64,000 nt of DNA from assembly GCA_030180135.1 (NCBI GenBank), contig CM058236.1:56881728-56945727 (forward strand), written 5' to 3'. Both the position numbers and the translations under genes were made by a program. The DNA is from Orychophragmus violaceus (Eukaryota > Streptophyta > Magnoliopsida > Brassicales > Brassicaceae). The notes under the pieces were generated by a model. The model was not told the DNA's origin. It did no database searches and worked only from the letters and a program-made list of their open reading frames with translations. Position 1 is the stretch's first letter, and each line of letters begins with the position of its first letter. Positions 1 to 10,577 of the stretch are shown in pieces.

Positions 1-2
1 AC

Positions 3-1476
3 TCTGCATCGAACGACACATCGCGTAAGATGATGGGAATGATGGAACGGATGTTGGAAAATCAGCAAAATAACTCATTCTGCAGAGGCTATGGTTCCTA
101 TTCATTCACCAGAGATTATGAATCTCCATCATATCAGCTTGTTCCTCCTCACAATACACATTATAATAAACTGATGAGCATGATGGAGCAGTTCTTGGAA
201 AAGCAGGAAGAAGATTTGAACTACATCAATGGCTCTGGAATCCAAGGAAACAGGTTTGATAATCAGCAAGGTAACAAGTTCTTTAATGGTGGACAGAGGA
301 GTGTTTTTAAAAGCAATCAGAACCCTCCTGTATATGGACAGAATGCTGGTTATCAGGAACCTTTGCAGCAAGGTAATTCTCATCAGAGAACCTATGAATC
401 TTATCAGACACCTCCTGCTGCTAATGCTTATAAGAGCAAGATGGAATCCATGATGGAGCAGTTACTAGAGGATCAGACCAAGACTGTTGTAGACTTCGAC
501 AGGAAGTTGGATGCTATGCATAAAAATCTGAATGGGAAGTTTGAATCTCTGAGCACATAAGTGAAGAAGCTGGATGTCCAAATCCAACAGACATCTCAAG
601 CAATACAAAGGCATAATGAAGCTAGGAAAGCTGAACAGTACAGATCCATCAAAGCTGTGACCTTAAGAGATGAGATTGAGTTGCTAGGTGAAGAAGAGAG
701 CATAATCTCATATTTTCTGGATGAATATTGTCTGTCTGAGACATGCATCGATCGACACCCCTTAGTGTCGGTCGACACGCAGTTCTGACGGCAATTTTGA
801 ATTCTTGCGACAAACAGAAATTGACCATTGTCGACACTGAAGGTCGACATCAATTCAATGACGACCGACACCCACTCTGCGTTGGTCGACGCGACAGTCG
901 GGCAGACCCAATTTCGCCCAAATCTGATGTTTTTGCTAAGGAAAGGATCTACAAACCTCCAATACCATTCCCAAAAGTTCCTATAAGGTCTAAACATGAG
1001 CAGAGTGTAGTCAAGTGCATGGTAGTGGTGGATAAGGAGATGAATGAAACTCCACCAGCTGAAGCTTCGCGAGTTCATCCTCCTGTGTTGGGATATGCAA
1101 AGAAGATGATCTCCACTGATGGTCATCTGAAAGAAGAAGTTCAGATTGGTGGAACTACAGTATCTGATAGTAGAGAGAAGAAGATGGTGGTTCCTCTTGA
1201 ACCTGCTCTAACATCTTCAGAGCCTGCAACTGCTCATAAGCAGAAAGCCCCAAACATCATATCTGCACCAAAGGTAAGATATAAATCACCTAAGCTTAAA
1301 CCTCCTGACCATATTGTTTTGAATGCAGGAAAACGCAGTGTACCACCCAAGATTCTCTCCCGCCTGATGCTGTTTATTCATTCCTTGGAAAGCCTCATGA
1401 TCTGAAAGCCTATACACCTCCTTGGATGAAGAGATATTCACAGAGACACTCAAAGTCTCTGTTGAAACCCCCATGA
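3..1476 (+). pseudogene. gag-like coding region, C-terminal part, with stop and frameshifts
   Basis: The reading frame is already open at the window edge. It has methionine- and glutamine-rich repeats of the form MESMMEQLLEDQ, then a segment (DAMHKNLNGKFESLST, then VKKLDVQIQQTSQAIQRHNE) like the coiled-coil tail of Athila gag proteins. A TAA stop at 558-560 interrupts this frame, and it ends at 788. Homologous-looking coding then continues in another frame from about 905 to 1405 (KERIYKPPIPFPKVPI), and a third frame carries SFLGKPHDLKAYTPPWMKRY to a TGA at 1474-1476. The DNA between 743 and 890 is full of TCGATCGA/GTCGAC palindromes and reads as an insertion of non-coding repeat into gag. Gag would normally form the virus-like particle in the cytoplasm. 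No catalytic domain is seen, and the product is not functional as it stands. Confidence 0.65.
748..889. repeat. TCGATCGA-type palindrome cluster in gag-like region
   Basis: Palindromic or near-palindromic octamers centre at about 751.5 and 771.5 (spacing 20). Further GTCGAC or TCGACC-type cores centre near 832.5, 845.5, 864.5 and 885.5 (the last two steps are 19 and 21). The typical core is GCATCGATCGACAC. The role is unknown; see the findings. Confidence 0.75.
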
Positions 1477-1523
1477 ATCTGATCTCTTCCAATAGTCAAG
1501 CAACTGACTTTAAACAAGCGCTG

Positions 1524-1541
1524 AGTGGGAGGCAACCCACT
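1524..1541 (+). other. Conserved stem-loop just after the gag-like frame
   Basis: AGTGGG-AGGCAA-CCCACT is a perfect 6-bp stem with a 6-nt loop, 48 bp after the apparent end of the gag-like frame. The same stem-loop core (GTGGG-AGGCAA-CCCAC) is present in copy B at 60742-60757, also downstream of gag, so it has been retained while the surrounding sequence decayed. Confidence 0.6.
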
Positions 1542-1643
1542 GTTAGGTTCGTTTTTATTTTCATGTTTCGTTTTGATTTTGGTGTTTTGATTTTTCTTTT
1601 AAGTGTGTTCAGAGGCGTGAGAAACAGGCAGAGTTGCCTTGCA

Positions 1644-1785
1644 TCGATCGACACACCTAGTGCATCGGTCGATGAAGTCGCGATTTACGGTTTACCGAAT
1701 CAATTGCGGTTTAGACATCGGTTATTCACATAACCGCGATCATATTCGCCTTGCATCGATCGATACACATTGTGGCATCGATCGA
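1644..1785. repeat. Two paired TCGATCGA modules, copy A non-coding region
   Basis: The first pair centres at 1647.5 and 1668.5 (spacing 21, second core TCGGTCGA). The second pair centres at 1759.5 and 1781.5 (spacing 22). Each half has the wording GCATCGATCGACAC or GCATCGATCGATAC. The remaining non-coding part of copy A up to 2552 holds no recognisable gene. Confidence 0.8.
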
Positions 1786-2552
1786 CACATGGCGACGACA
1801 GGTAAGTGTTCTGCAACTTTTTGGATTGTTTCAATTTGATTATTTATTCTCACCGACCCTAAGCTTGACACTACAAGGGACAATGTGTTTTAAGTGTGGG
1901 GGAGGAGCTACTGACGCACGCTTTTGTTTTCTTAAGAGTCAGTCCAATTTTCAAAAATTTGTTTTATTGAGTCAAAACTTTTAAGTAGGAAACAATGATT
2001 TTTTGAGAAGATTAGCAGCACTTGCAGGAACTTAAGTAACCATTGGGATGAAGCTGTAGATTATCTCTGACTATTAGAAAACCCAGACACGGATCAACCT
2101 ACTGAGGACACCCACATCACTTCAGGTATCAGAGGATCCTTTACTGACTTCACCTTAATACTGACTTAGATTTCTCACCTAAGGGCTTGGTATACTTTGT
2201 GTTGGATTCCCTTGTTAGTTCTGACACAGCCTGTAAACCTGTCCTATCTAGTTCCCTTCTCCCCTTCCATAAAAAAAAAAGATAATAAACTGAGGATGAG
2301 TTAGTAACTCCGAAGTGGTCATGGGAATGGTAGCTACAACTCTCATATCCTGTGCGTCCATGGAATGTGTCCAAGGTACACCCCTTAACGGGAAGAGCAC
2401 TGATAAAAAAAAAAATGATACCCAATGGGGAAAAATCAGAATGCTAAGGAAGGGAAAAGAGAAGAAAGGGACTAGAGAAAGATAGTATGGTGGTCTAGAG
2501 ATGATAAGGTAAGAGTCCATGTGCCTTTGATCGATACTCCTTAGGTGAGACC

Positions 2553-3226
2553 TGTTGGAATTGTGTCCAGTAATCTCGGTACTGTCTCTAGAAAGTAAGA
2601 GTATGTCAATGATCAGACATAAGTCATATAATACTGGGGGTCATGATGGCTTGCTAGAGTCCGCTCATGATCTATAAGTCTTGGACTTATTGCCTCTATT
2701 ATATGATCCCATATGGGTCACACGCCTAAGCTAACAGGAAAGGTATAGGAACGGCTTAGCAGAAGTACGGTAAAAGTGCTAGGCATTTACTGTACTTAGA
2801 GAGAATAAAAGGGTTTGGCCACTGTGTGTCGATCGACGCACAAGGTGTGTCGATCGACACAGTGCGCGAACGCCTTCGAGTTATTTGGTATTTGGGCCAA
2901 ATGGCCCAAGAGGAACCGGACGAGTTTTATAAATAAAACTCGAGTCTGTTTTCCTTTGAAACCCTAACCCAGCCGCCAACTCTCTCTCTCCTGCGACGCC
3001 TCCCTCTCGTGGTCTAGCAGCCAGATTCCTTTGCGTGCGTGTGTGAACCTTTGGAGGATCCATCCCTTGGTGGCTCTCTGATCTCTGACCTGTTCTCCCT
3101 TTCCGCTGCACAAAACAGGTAAAAGGTGAGATCATCAATTGTTTCTAATCAAGAGAACCTAGATCCGCATGTTTAGGATAATCTGAATCAGAGAATTGAA
3201 TCAGGATTAATCTAAACATTCCTTCA
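2553..3226 (+). repeat. 5' LTR of the young copia
   Basis: This is a 674-bp LTR with TG...CA ends. It contains a paired palindrome module centred at 2832.5 and 2853.5, a candidate TATA box (TTATAAATAAA) at about 2927-2937, and a CT-rich stretch downstream that fits the R/U5 region. Confidence 0.95.
2927..2937 (+). promoter_or_regulatory. Candidate LTR TATA box
   Basis: TTATAAATAAA lies about 300 bp from the LTR end and about 75 bp downstream of the paired TCGATCGA module. That places the palindromes in the expected U3 enhancer position. The assignment is by sequence and position only. Confidence 0.5.
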
Positions 3227-3227
3227 G

Positions 3228-3241
3228 TGGTATCAGAGCTA
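3228..3241 (+). other. Primer binding site, tRNA-iMet type
   Basis: TGGTATCAGAGCTATTGG begins two bases after the 5' LTR end. It matches the usual plant copia primer site complementary to the 3' end of initiator methionine tRNA (TGGTATCAGAGC). Confidence 0.9.
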
Positions 3242-3439
3242 TTGGTTCTGGTTTTTATTGTTTAGATTCAAGTTTAGGATTGTTTTCTTGTTTAAGAAGT
3301 GTTTTGAATCAACTACTGATAAGAGAAATCACTTAAGCAACAAGGAATTGAAACCTAAACACACTTGAAATCGCAAATCCAAGCTATATTGATTTGGAAT
3401 GCGATTTTCATAAAGAAGTATCGGCTGTGATCGCATGGA

Positions 3440-3655
3440 TCGATCGATACGATCGCATGGATCGGTCGATACAACTGCGAGAGATCGACTGCAATCGCAT
3501 GGATCGATCAAACGATCGCATGGATTTCGCATATCTCGGCCAAGCCTGCTCAACGCGTGAACGCATCGATCGATGCTGAGAGCATCGACCGATGCGATTG
3601 ATGAATCGATCGATGCGGTTGATGAATCGATCGATGCGGTTGGTTCATCGATCGA
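3440..3655. repeat. Phased array of TCGATCGA-type palindromes in the copia leader
   Basis: Cores centre at 3443.5 and 3465.5 (22 apart), with degenerate cores near 3488 and 3507.5. A regular run follows at 3569.5, 3588.5, 3609.5, 3630.5 and 3651.5 (steps 19, 21, 21, 21). The intervening words differ (GCATGG, GATGAA, GGTTCA) while the phase is kept. The array lies in the transcribed, untranslated leader about 1.2 kb before the polyprotein. Confidence 0.85.
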
Positions 3656-4084
3656 TACGGTTGGTTTTAAGGCTCGGTTTAAAAACTTGATTAAAAATCA
3701 AACGTCTCGGTTTAATAAACAGATTTAATAATTTTATTAAATTCTGGTTAAACCGGGATAAGAAATCCAAAGTCGAAATATTGGATTTTGTGCCTAAACC
3801 AGGATTTTCTAATTTGATTTGGTTGGACCAAATAAATTGAGAAAATCCGGTTTAGTAAATAACCGGTTGACAATTGTGGTCATCGTAGTAATTGAAATTT
3901 GGTTAGACCAATTTTAATGAACCAGACCGGTTATGTCATTTAATTGGACAATTGGATCATGTCTTGGACATGGACCAATTCTTGGGCCTCGGGCCAAGAA
4001 GTTAAAACAATTGGGCCAATTATTTGAGTCTTTCTTCAGATTAATTTAAAATTTATTTTATAAAGTTATATAAATCGATTTTAA

Positions 4085-4257
4085 ATTAAAGTTTCCGAAA
4101 TTTTGAAATTAGAAAGTTTCTTAAAATAGAAGTTTCTAGATTTGCGGGTTTTGGATTTTAAAGAAATTTCTAAAGTTAGAAAGTTTCCGGTTTTAGAAAG
4201 TTTCCAATTTTAGAAAGTTTCCTAAAATAGTAGGTTTCCAAAAATAGAAAGTTTCCC
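4085..4257 (+). repeat. AGAAAGTTTCC minisatellite in copia leader
   Basis: Imperfect copies of TAGAAAGTTTCC occur about every 16-18 bp in the later part (near 4181, 4199, 4216, 4233 and 4250), with looser copies upstream. The rest of the leader (3660-4805) has GGTTTAA/AACCGG-rich sequence and no convincing ORF. Confidence 0.7.
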
Positions 4258-4805
4258 GAAATAGTAATCTTCTATTTTGGGAATGAAATTTTAATAAACC
4301 TACGAACCTCAAATAATATCAAGCGTTGGATGTCTTGCCCAGTCTATGTCAGCTGTCGAAGCCCATTCAATTGTATTCATGGCCTTACAGTGTGAGGGTG
4401 TCTACTTTTGCGTGGATAAGACGGTTTGTGATTCATAAATGTCATTGGGGGTCCGAGACATTAATGATTACATGACTGTATAGTCTGATTTTCTTGACTA
4501 GGCCATCGGGAGTCCCGGGCCTTGAGACATCAGAGTGGATTGGGCCTCGGGCCCAGATTCACAACCAAGAGTTATATCACGGATATAATTAGCCGACATA
4601 GGGCTTACCGATATAAGCTGAGTTTTGGTGACGGCCAGTGGCCCACTTTAATCTTAGTTATATGTGGATCTTGGAATCATTATATTCTATTGAGGGTAAC
4701 TTATGTTATTGAATATAATGCGTGATTAATCATATTAAATATAATATGAGATTAATCATATTGAACATAATAACTAATAACCTTTTTATCTTATATATTT
4801 CAGCT

Positions 4806-7800
4806 ATGACTACTACAAGCACACAAAACACATTCTCAATCCGGTCTGTTCTCGAGAAGGAGAAGCTGACTGGAACGAACTTCCTGACGTGGTCAAGGAA
4901 CTTGAGGCTGGTCCTCAAGCAGGAGAAGAAGGATTATGTCCTTCGTGATCCTCTCCCCGAGAGGCCTGCTAACAATGCCGCCAGGACTCTGCATAATGCT
5001 TGGGAAAAGCATTCGTCAGATGAAAATGATGTGTATTGCCTTATGTTGGCGACAATGACTGGTGAGCTGCAAATGCAGTTCGAGAGTGTGTTGTCACCAA
5101 TTGAGATAATGGCAAGCCTGAAATCGCTTTTTCAGGAGCAGGCTAGGACTGAGAGGTTTCAAACAGTTAAGAACCTCTTGGACTGCAAGTTGGCTGCGAA
5201 TGCGGCAGTGAGTCCTCATGTCTTGAAGATGATGGGTTATCTCGATCATCTTCAGAAACTCGACTGCCCAATCAGCCAGGAACTTGCCTGCGACATCATT
5301 CTGCAGTCATTACCTGCAAGCTATGATCAGTTCATTCTGAACTTTAACATGCATGGCTTGAGTAAGACATTTCCTGAGCTTCACGGAATGCTCAAGACTG
5401 CAGAGCCCAACTTGAGGAAAACCGCCAAGGACCCCAATGTGCTTATGGTGCAAAAGGGCAAGGGGTTTAAGAAATCCTCTGCTAAGGATAAGGGAAAAGC
5501 CAAGGCTGTCCAAGTCGCGGACAAGGACACGCCAAAGCCCAAGCCCAAGTCCAAGGCTGGGCCAACTGACATATGCAGGTTCTGTAAAGAACCAGGGCAT
5601 TGGAGGAGAGAATGTAAGAAATTCCAAGAAGGTCTAAAGGAATTGAAGAAGAAGACTCTCGAGACTTCTTCGACAGGTATTTTTGTTATAGAAGTTCATA
5701 CAACTACTTCTGATAATACCTCATGGGTTATGGATACTGGTTGTGGGGCTCATATTTGTACTAATATGCAGGCACTCAGCAACAGTAGAAGGCTGAAGCA
5801 AGGACAAGTGGAGCTACGAGTTGGGAATGGAGCGAAAGTTCCAGCACTAGCTGTAGGCACATACTTGTTGTCTTTACCTTCGGGATTGATTTTAGAACTC
5901 AATAATTGTTATTTTGTACCTGCTATAAGCAGGAATATTATTTCAATTTCTTTGTTGGATTTGGAAGGTTATGATTTTTCAGTTAAGAATAAATTATGTT
6001 CCTTCAATCGCAACAATTTGTTCTATGGTTCTGCCCCTCTTACGAATGGGCTTTACATACTCGATCAATCCGCGCCAGTTTATAACATTAATACCAAACG
6101 GTTCAAACCTAATGAGGAGAACCGAACGTTTCTATGGCATTGTCGTTTAGGGCACATCAGCGAGAAACGCATCAAGAGGCTCCATTCGAATGGACTTCTT
6201 GGCTCATTTGACTTTGAGTCATGTGAGAAATGCGAATCCTGCATGATGGGCAAAATGACACGGGCCCCCTTTAATAAACCTAACGAGAGGGCCAGTGACT
6301 TATTGGGCCTGATACACACAGATGTGTGTGGCCCAATGTCCACAAATGCAAGAGGAAACTATCAGTACTTCATTACCTTCACTGATGATTTCAGTAGGTA
6401 TGGATATGTTTATTTGATGAAACATAAGTCTGAATCGTTCGAGAGATTCAAAGAATTCCAAAATGAAGTACAGAACCAACTTGGCAAAAGCATTAAGGCT
6501 CTTCGGTCCGACCGAGGAGGAGAATACTTAAGCCAAGAATTCAGTGATCATCTAAGAGAGTGTGGGATCGTGTCCCAACTCACTCCTCCCGGAACACCTC
6601 AATGGAATGGTGTGTCTGAGAGGAGAAATCGGACCTTATTGGATATGGTTCGATCTATGATGAGTCACACAGACCTTCCAATATCCCTTTGGGGATATGC
6701 TCTGCTAACAGCAGTGTTCACTCTAAATAGAGCGCCATCGAAAGCAGTAGCAAAGACACCATATGAATTATGGACTGGAATGGCTCCAGTGCTGTCTTAT
6801 CTAAGAATTTGGGGTTGTGAAGCATATGTCAAGAGATTAATCTCAGATAAGCTTACACCAAAATCTGATAAATGCTACTTCATTGGTTATCCGAAGGAAA
6901 CCAAGGCTTATTACTTCTATCTACGTTCCGAGAACAAGATTTTTGTTGTCCGGGATTGTAACTTTCTTGAGAGAGAATTTCTCTCTAAGAAAGACAGTGG
7001 GAGTAAGGTACTGCTTGAAGAAATTCAAGATGAACAGGATACTGCTCAACCTAATGAGGAAGAGCAGCAGGAGGACCTACAAGAAATTGTAGAGCCTGAA
7101 CCTGTAGTACCTGAAGTTCGAAGATCCGGGAGGATCCGTCACGAACCCGAGAGATATCAAGGATTCCTCGTGACTGACTGTCATGATCTTCTGATCATTG
7201 ATGGTGATGAACCATCGAACTTCAATCAAGCCATGATGGGCCCAGATTCCTCAAAGTGGCGCAAAGCCACTGATTCCGAAATGGACTCCATGTCGGTCAA
7301 CCAAGTGTTTTCGTTGGTTGACTTACCCGCTGGTGTAAAAGCCATCGAGTGCAAATGGATCTTCAAGAAGAAGATTGACGTGGATGGAAATGTCCAGATT
7401 TATAAAGCCAGGTTGGTGGCAAAATGTTTCAGACAAGTTCACGGTGTGGATTACGATGAAACCTATTCACCAGTGGCTATGATGAAATCTATTCGGATTC
7501 TACTAGCAACTGCAGCTTTTCATGATTATGAAATTTGGCAGATGGACGTGAAAACCGCCTTCCTGAATGGTATTCTGGAAGAGGATGTGTATATGACACA
7601 ACCTGACGGTTACATAGATCCAAAGAATGCTGGGAAAGTATGCAAGCTTCATAAATCCATTTATGGATTGAAGCAAGCATCGAGGAGCTGGAATCTTCGT
7701 TTTGATGAAGCGATCAAGCAATTTGACTTCATCAGAAACGAAGAAGAACAATGCGTGTATAAGAAAACTAGTGGGAGAAAGATAGTATTTCTTATTCTGT

Positions 7801-8783
7801 ATGTCGATGACATACTGCTTCTCGGAAACGACATTCCAATGCTGAAGTCCGTAAAGGACTGGCTTGGAAGTTGTTTTTCCATGAAAGACATGGGTGAAGC
7901 CGCATACGTTCTTGGAATCAGGATCTACCGGGATAGATCTAGAAGGCTGATAGGCTTGTGTCAAGATTCATACATTGACAAAGTCCTGCAAAGATTCAGC
8001 ATGAAGGATTCCAAGAAGGGCTTCACGCCAATGGTACATGGCACAACGCTAAGCAAGAAGCAGAGCCCTACGACGGCTGCTGAGCTTGAGCGCATGAAGA
8101 ATATTCCTTATGCATCTGCAATAGGATCTATCATGTATGCCATGATCTGTACTCGTCCTGATGTTGCTTATGCATTGAGCATGACGAGTAGATACCAGTC
8201 AAATCCAGGTGAAAACCATTGGATTGCCGTAAAGAATATCTTGAAGTATCTAAGACATACTAAGGATAAGTTCTTAGTGTACGGTGGAAGTGATGTGCTT
8301 AAAGTCAGTGGATTCACGGACGCAAGTTTCCAGACAGACCAAGATGATTTCCGGTCACAGTCCGGTTATATCTTTTGTCTGAATGGCGGTGCAATCAGTT
8401 GGAGAAGCTCCAAGCAAGACACCATTGCAGATTCCACTACAGAAGCTGAATATATCGCCGCCTCAGAAGCTGCGAAGGAAGCTGTTTGGATACGAAAGTT
8501 CATTATTGAACTAGGTGTGATACCAGATGCGGCTGAGCCTCTGGCACTGTTTTGTGACAACAATGGTGCTATAGCTCAGGCAAAGGAACCAAGATCACAC
8601 CAGAAATCCAAGCATGTTCTAAGAAGATTTCACTTGATACGTGACATCATTAATAGAAAGGAAGTCAAGATCAGCCGAGTTCAGACAGATGATAACGTCG
8701 CTGATCCGTTGACAAAGCCACTCCCAAGGCCTAAGCTCGAGTTTCTGACTGAAGCTGTAGGCATTAGATACATTGAAATGTAA
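4806..8783 (+). CDS. Copia gag-pol polyprotein, intact frame
   Basis: This single frame of 1325 codons encodes all proteins needed for retrotransposition. The frame is open from 4722, but I take the Met at 4806 (MTTTSTQ) because typical copia gag starts there. In order: a UBN2-type gag (about residues 10-230, LTGTNFLTWSRNL); a CCHC zinc knuckle near 256 (CRFCKEPGHWRREC); aspartic protease WVMDTGCG near 309; the integrase HHCC region starting near 443 (LWHCRLGH, later CESCMMGK), then the DDE core with aspartates near 505 and 568 (SDRGGEY) and glutamate in WNGVSERR; reverse transcriptase from about 850 with YVDD near 999; RNase H from about 1171 (FTDAS, STTEAEY) to ADPLTKPLP at the end. No stop or frameshift is seen. 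One oddity is AKCFRQ where related proteins usually have AKGFRQ or AKGYRQ. It acts in cytoplasmic particles, and integrase acts in the nucleus. Confidence 0.95.
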   Translation: MTTTSTQNTFSIRSVLEKEKLTGTNFLTWSRNLRLVLKQEKKDYVLRDPLPERPANNAARTLHNAWEKHSSDENDVYCLMLATMTGELQMQFESVLSPIEIMASLKSLFQEQARTERFQTVKNLLDCKLAANAAVSPHVLKMMGYLDHLQKLDCPISQELACDIILQSLPASYDQFILNFNMHGLSKTFPELHGMLKTAEPNLRKTAKDPNVLMVQKGKGFKKSSAKDKGKAKAVQVADKDTPKPKPKSKAGPTDICRFCKEPGHWRRECKKFQEGLKELKKKTLETSSTGIFVIEVHTTTSDNTSWVMDTGCGAHICTNMQALSNSRRLKQGQVELRVGNGAKVPALAVGTYLLSLPSGLILELNNCYFVPAISRNIISISLLDLEGYDFSVKNKLCSFNRNNLFYGSAPLTNGLYILDQSAPVYNINTKRFKPNEENRTFLWHCRLGHISEKRIKRLHSNGLLGSFDFESCEKCESCMMGKMTRAPFNKPNERASDLLGLIHTDVCGPMSTNARGNYQYFITFTDDFSRYGYVYLMKHKSESFERFKEFQNEVQNQLGKSIKALRSDRGGEYLSQEFSDHLRECGIVSQLTPPGTPQWNGVSERRNRTLLDMVRSMMSHTDLPISLWGYALLTAVFTLNRAPSKAVAKTPYELWTGMAPVLSYLRIWGCEAYVKRLISDKLTPKSDKCYFIGYPKETKAYYFYLRSENKIFVVRDCNFLEREFLSKKDSGSKVLLEEIQDEQDTAQPNEEEQQEDLQEIVEPEPVVPEVRRSGRIRHEPERYQGFLVTDCHDLLIIDGDEPSNFNQAMMGPDSSKWRKATDSEMDSMSVNQVFSLVDLPAGVKAIECKWIFKKKIDVDGNVQIYKARLVAKCFRQVHGVDYDETYSPVAMMKSIRILLATAAFHDYEIWQMDVKTAFLNGILEEDVYMTQPDGYIDPKNAGKVCKLHKSIYGLKQASRSWNLRFDEAIKQFDFIRNEEEQCVYKKTSGRKIVFLILYVDDILLLGNDIPMLKSVKDWLGSCFSMKDMGEAAYVLGIRIYRDRSRRLIGLCQDSYIDKVLQRFSMKDSKKGFTPMVHGTTLSKKQSPTTAAELERMKNIPYASAIGSIMYAMICTRPDVAYALSMTSRYQSNPGENHWIAVKNILKYLRHTKDKFLVYGGSDVLKVSGFTDASFQTDQDDFRSQSGYIFCLNGGAISWRSSKQDTIADSTTEAEYIAASEAAKEAVWIRKFIIELGVIPDAAEPLALFCDNNGAIAQAKEPRSHQKSKHVLRRFHLIRDIINRKEVKISRVQTDDNVADPLTKPLPRPKLEFLTEAVGIRYIEM

Positions 8784-9622
8784 TCTAAATTTGAGTGGGA
8801 GTTTGAGGGCTTTTATCTAGTTATTTGATATGTTCTTGTAAAACATTCTTATGTTTAATGAAATTATTATTTCAAGATTATTTTAACTGTGATGAAATAA
8901 TCGTTCCAAAGTGATATAAACCATTTTATAGGTCATCGAAGTAAGTGACTTGATCTTGAGTCATCAAAGTCATTTAGCTTGATCATGAGGCCCTATATTT
9001 GATAGATGGATTATATCATCCTGTCCCTAGTCGAAGGTTGTTGAAATTGGAACACCAACAACCGTGAGAGACTGGATTGGTATGTGACTTATGACAAAGT
9101 CTCAGTATGTCATAGATGCGCGGCATCAAAGTCAATACATAGGTGTATGTTGGGAACATACGACCGGACAAGACCCGATTATGAGAACTCCTCAGGATAT
9201 TTATATCTGTGTCATAAGAGATTCTCACTACGACTATAGAGTATAGTCCTTAGACCTGAGTTCGCATGCATGTGACTGCACATGGACTGATGCACTTTGA
9301 TCATTGTCTAACGCTATCGTTCTGCGATAGTTATAAGGACCTTGTTTGGGTACATCATGAAATGAGTAGTTTACAGTGATGGAACAAGACGGAATTTGTC
9401 CCTCCAATATAAATGGAGTGAATATCTCTAGGCCAATCGGAGATTTGAATACTGGAAAATGCATGGCCATGCTCAAACGGACTGTCCCGAGTCGTTTGGA
9501 TTGTCAGTATCAAATCAGAGTCCGATGAACAAGATTAGGCTTTATAAGGATGACACCAATCTTGCCTTATGACTAATCGAGATATTGTGACAAAAGGATT
9601 ATGAATACAGAGATTCCAGTAC

Positions 9623-9633
9623 AAGTGGGAGAT
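9623..9633 (+). other. Polypurine tract of young copia
   Basis: AAGTGGGAGAT directly precedes the TGTTGG start of the 3' LTR at 9634, as expected for the plus-strand primer. The stretch 8784-9622 is non-coding, with no gene recognised. Confidence 0.85.
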
Positions 9634-10307
9634 TGTTGGAATTGTGTCCAGTAATCTCGGTACTGTCTCTAGAAAGTAAGAGTATGTCAATGATCATACA
9701 TAAGTCATATAATACTGGGGGTCATGATGGCTTGCTAGAGTCCGCTCATGATCTATAAGTCTTGGACTTATTGCCTCTATTATATGATCCCATATGGGTC
9801 ACACGCCTAAGCTAACAGGAAAGGTATAGGAACGGCTTAGCAGAAGTACGGTAAAAGTGCTAGGCATTTACTGTACTTAGAGAGAATAAAAGGGTTTGGC
9901 CACTGTGTGTCGATCGACGCACAAGGTGTGTCGATCGACACAGTGCGCGAACGCCTTCGAGTTATTTGGTATTTGGGCCAAATGGCCCAAGAGGAACCGG
10001 ACGAGTTTTATAAATAAAACTCGAGTCTGTTTTCCTTTGAAACCCTAACCCAGCCGCCAACTCTCTCTCTCCTGCGACGCCTCCCTCTCGTGGTCTAGCA
10101 ACCAGATTCCTTTGCATGCGTGTGTGAACCTTTGGAGGATCCATCCCTTGGTGGCTCTCTGATCTCTGACCTGTTCTCCCTTTCCGCTGCACAAAACAGG
10201 TAAAAGGTGAGATCATCAATTGTTTCTAATCAAGAGAACCTAGATCCGCATGTTTAGGATAATCTGAATCAGAGAATTGAATCAGGATTAATCTAAACAT
10301 TCCTTCA
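9634..10307 (+). repeat. 3' LTR of the young copia
   Basis: This is the second 674-bp LTR, with three differences from the 5' LTR. The paired palindrome module is repeated at about 9913.5 and 9934.5. The target duplication AGACC follows at 10308-10312. Confidence 0.95.
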
Positions 10308-10577
10308 AGACCGCACTTAAATACTTGCAGAAGTCAGTAGGGTGAATTTGAATGCGTGAATGTGATTGTGGAGTTTACTTAGGACAGTTGCTAAGTGTGG
10401 GGGAAGTATATGTTGGTCTTGATGTCTGCAGGTTGATTCTTTCATGTGGGTTACTAAGGAAAATCTGAGTGTTGCTGCTTCTAAGATGAAAAGAGTTTTT
10501 GAAGAGTTTTCAAACCTCTTCACCATTCTAGTTCTTTGTTTTGCTTGAGGACAAGCAAATGCTAAGTGTGGGGGAGT

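Larger units (their letters stand above)
2553..10307 (+). mobile_element. Complete young Ty1/copia retrotransposon
   Basis: The element has 674-bp LTRs at 2553-3226 and 9634-10307. Both begin TGTTGGAATT and end CCTTCA. The perfect 5-bp target duplication AGACC lies at 2548-2552 and 10308-10312. A tRNA-iMet-type primer site follows the 5' LTR, one long gag-pol frame runs from 4806 to 8783, and a polypurine tract AAGTGGGAGA abuts the 3' LTR. Line-by-line comparison of the LTRs shows three substitutions (a G/T near 2616, a G/A near 3020 and a G/A near 3035), about 0.45 percent, so insertion was recent. The untranslated leader is unusually long (about 1.58 kb) and repeat-rich, and about 850 bp separate the stop codon from the 3' LTR. 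It is inserted in the gag-only Athila-like copy A. I cannot assign a named copia lineage with confidence. Confidence 0.95.

Noticed and set aside
2881..3138. Minus-strand 85-codon ORF in the copia LTR
   Set aside because: It occurs in both LTRs because they are copies. It lies antisense across TATA and R regions with no protein similarity that I know.
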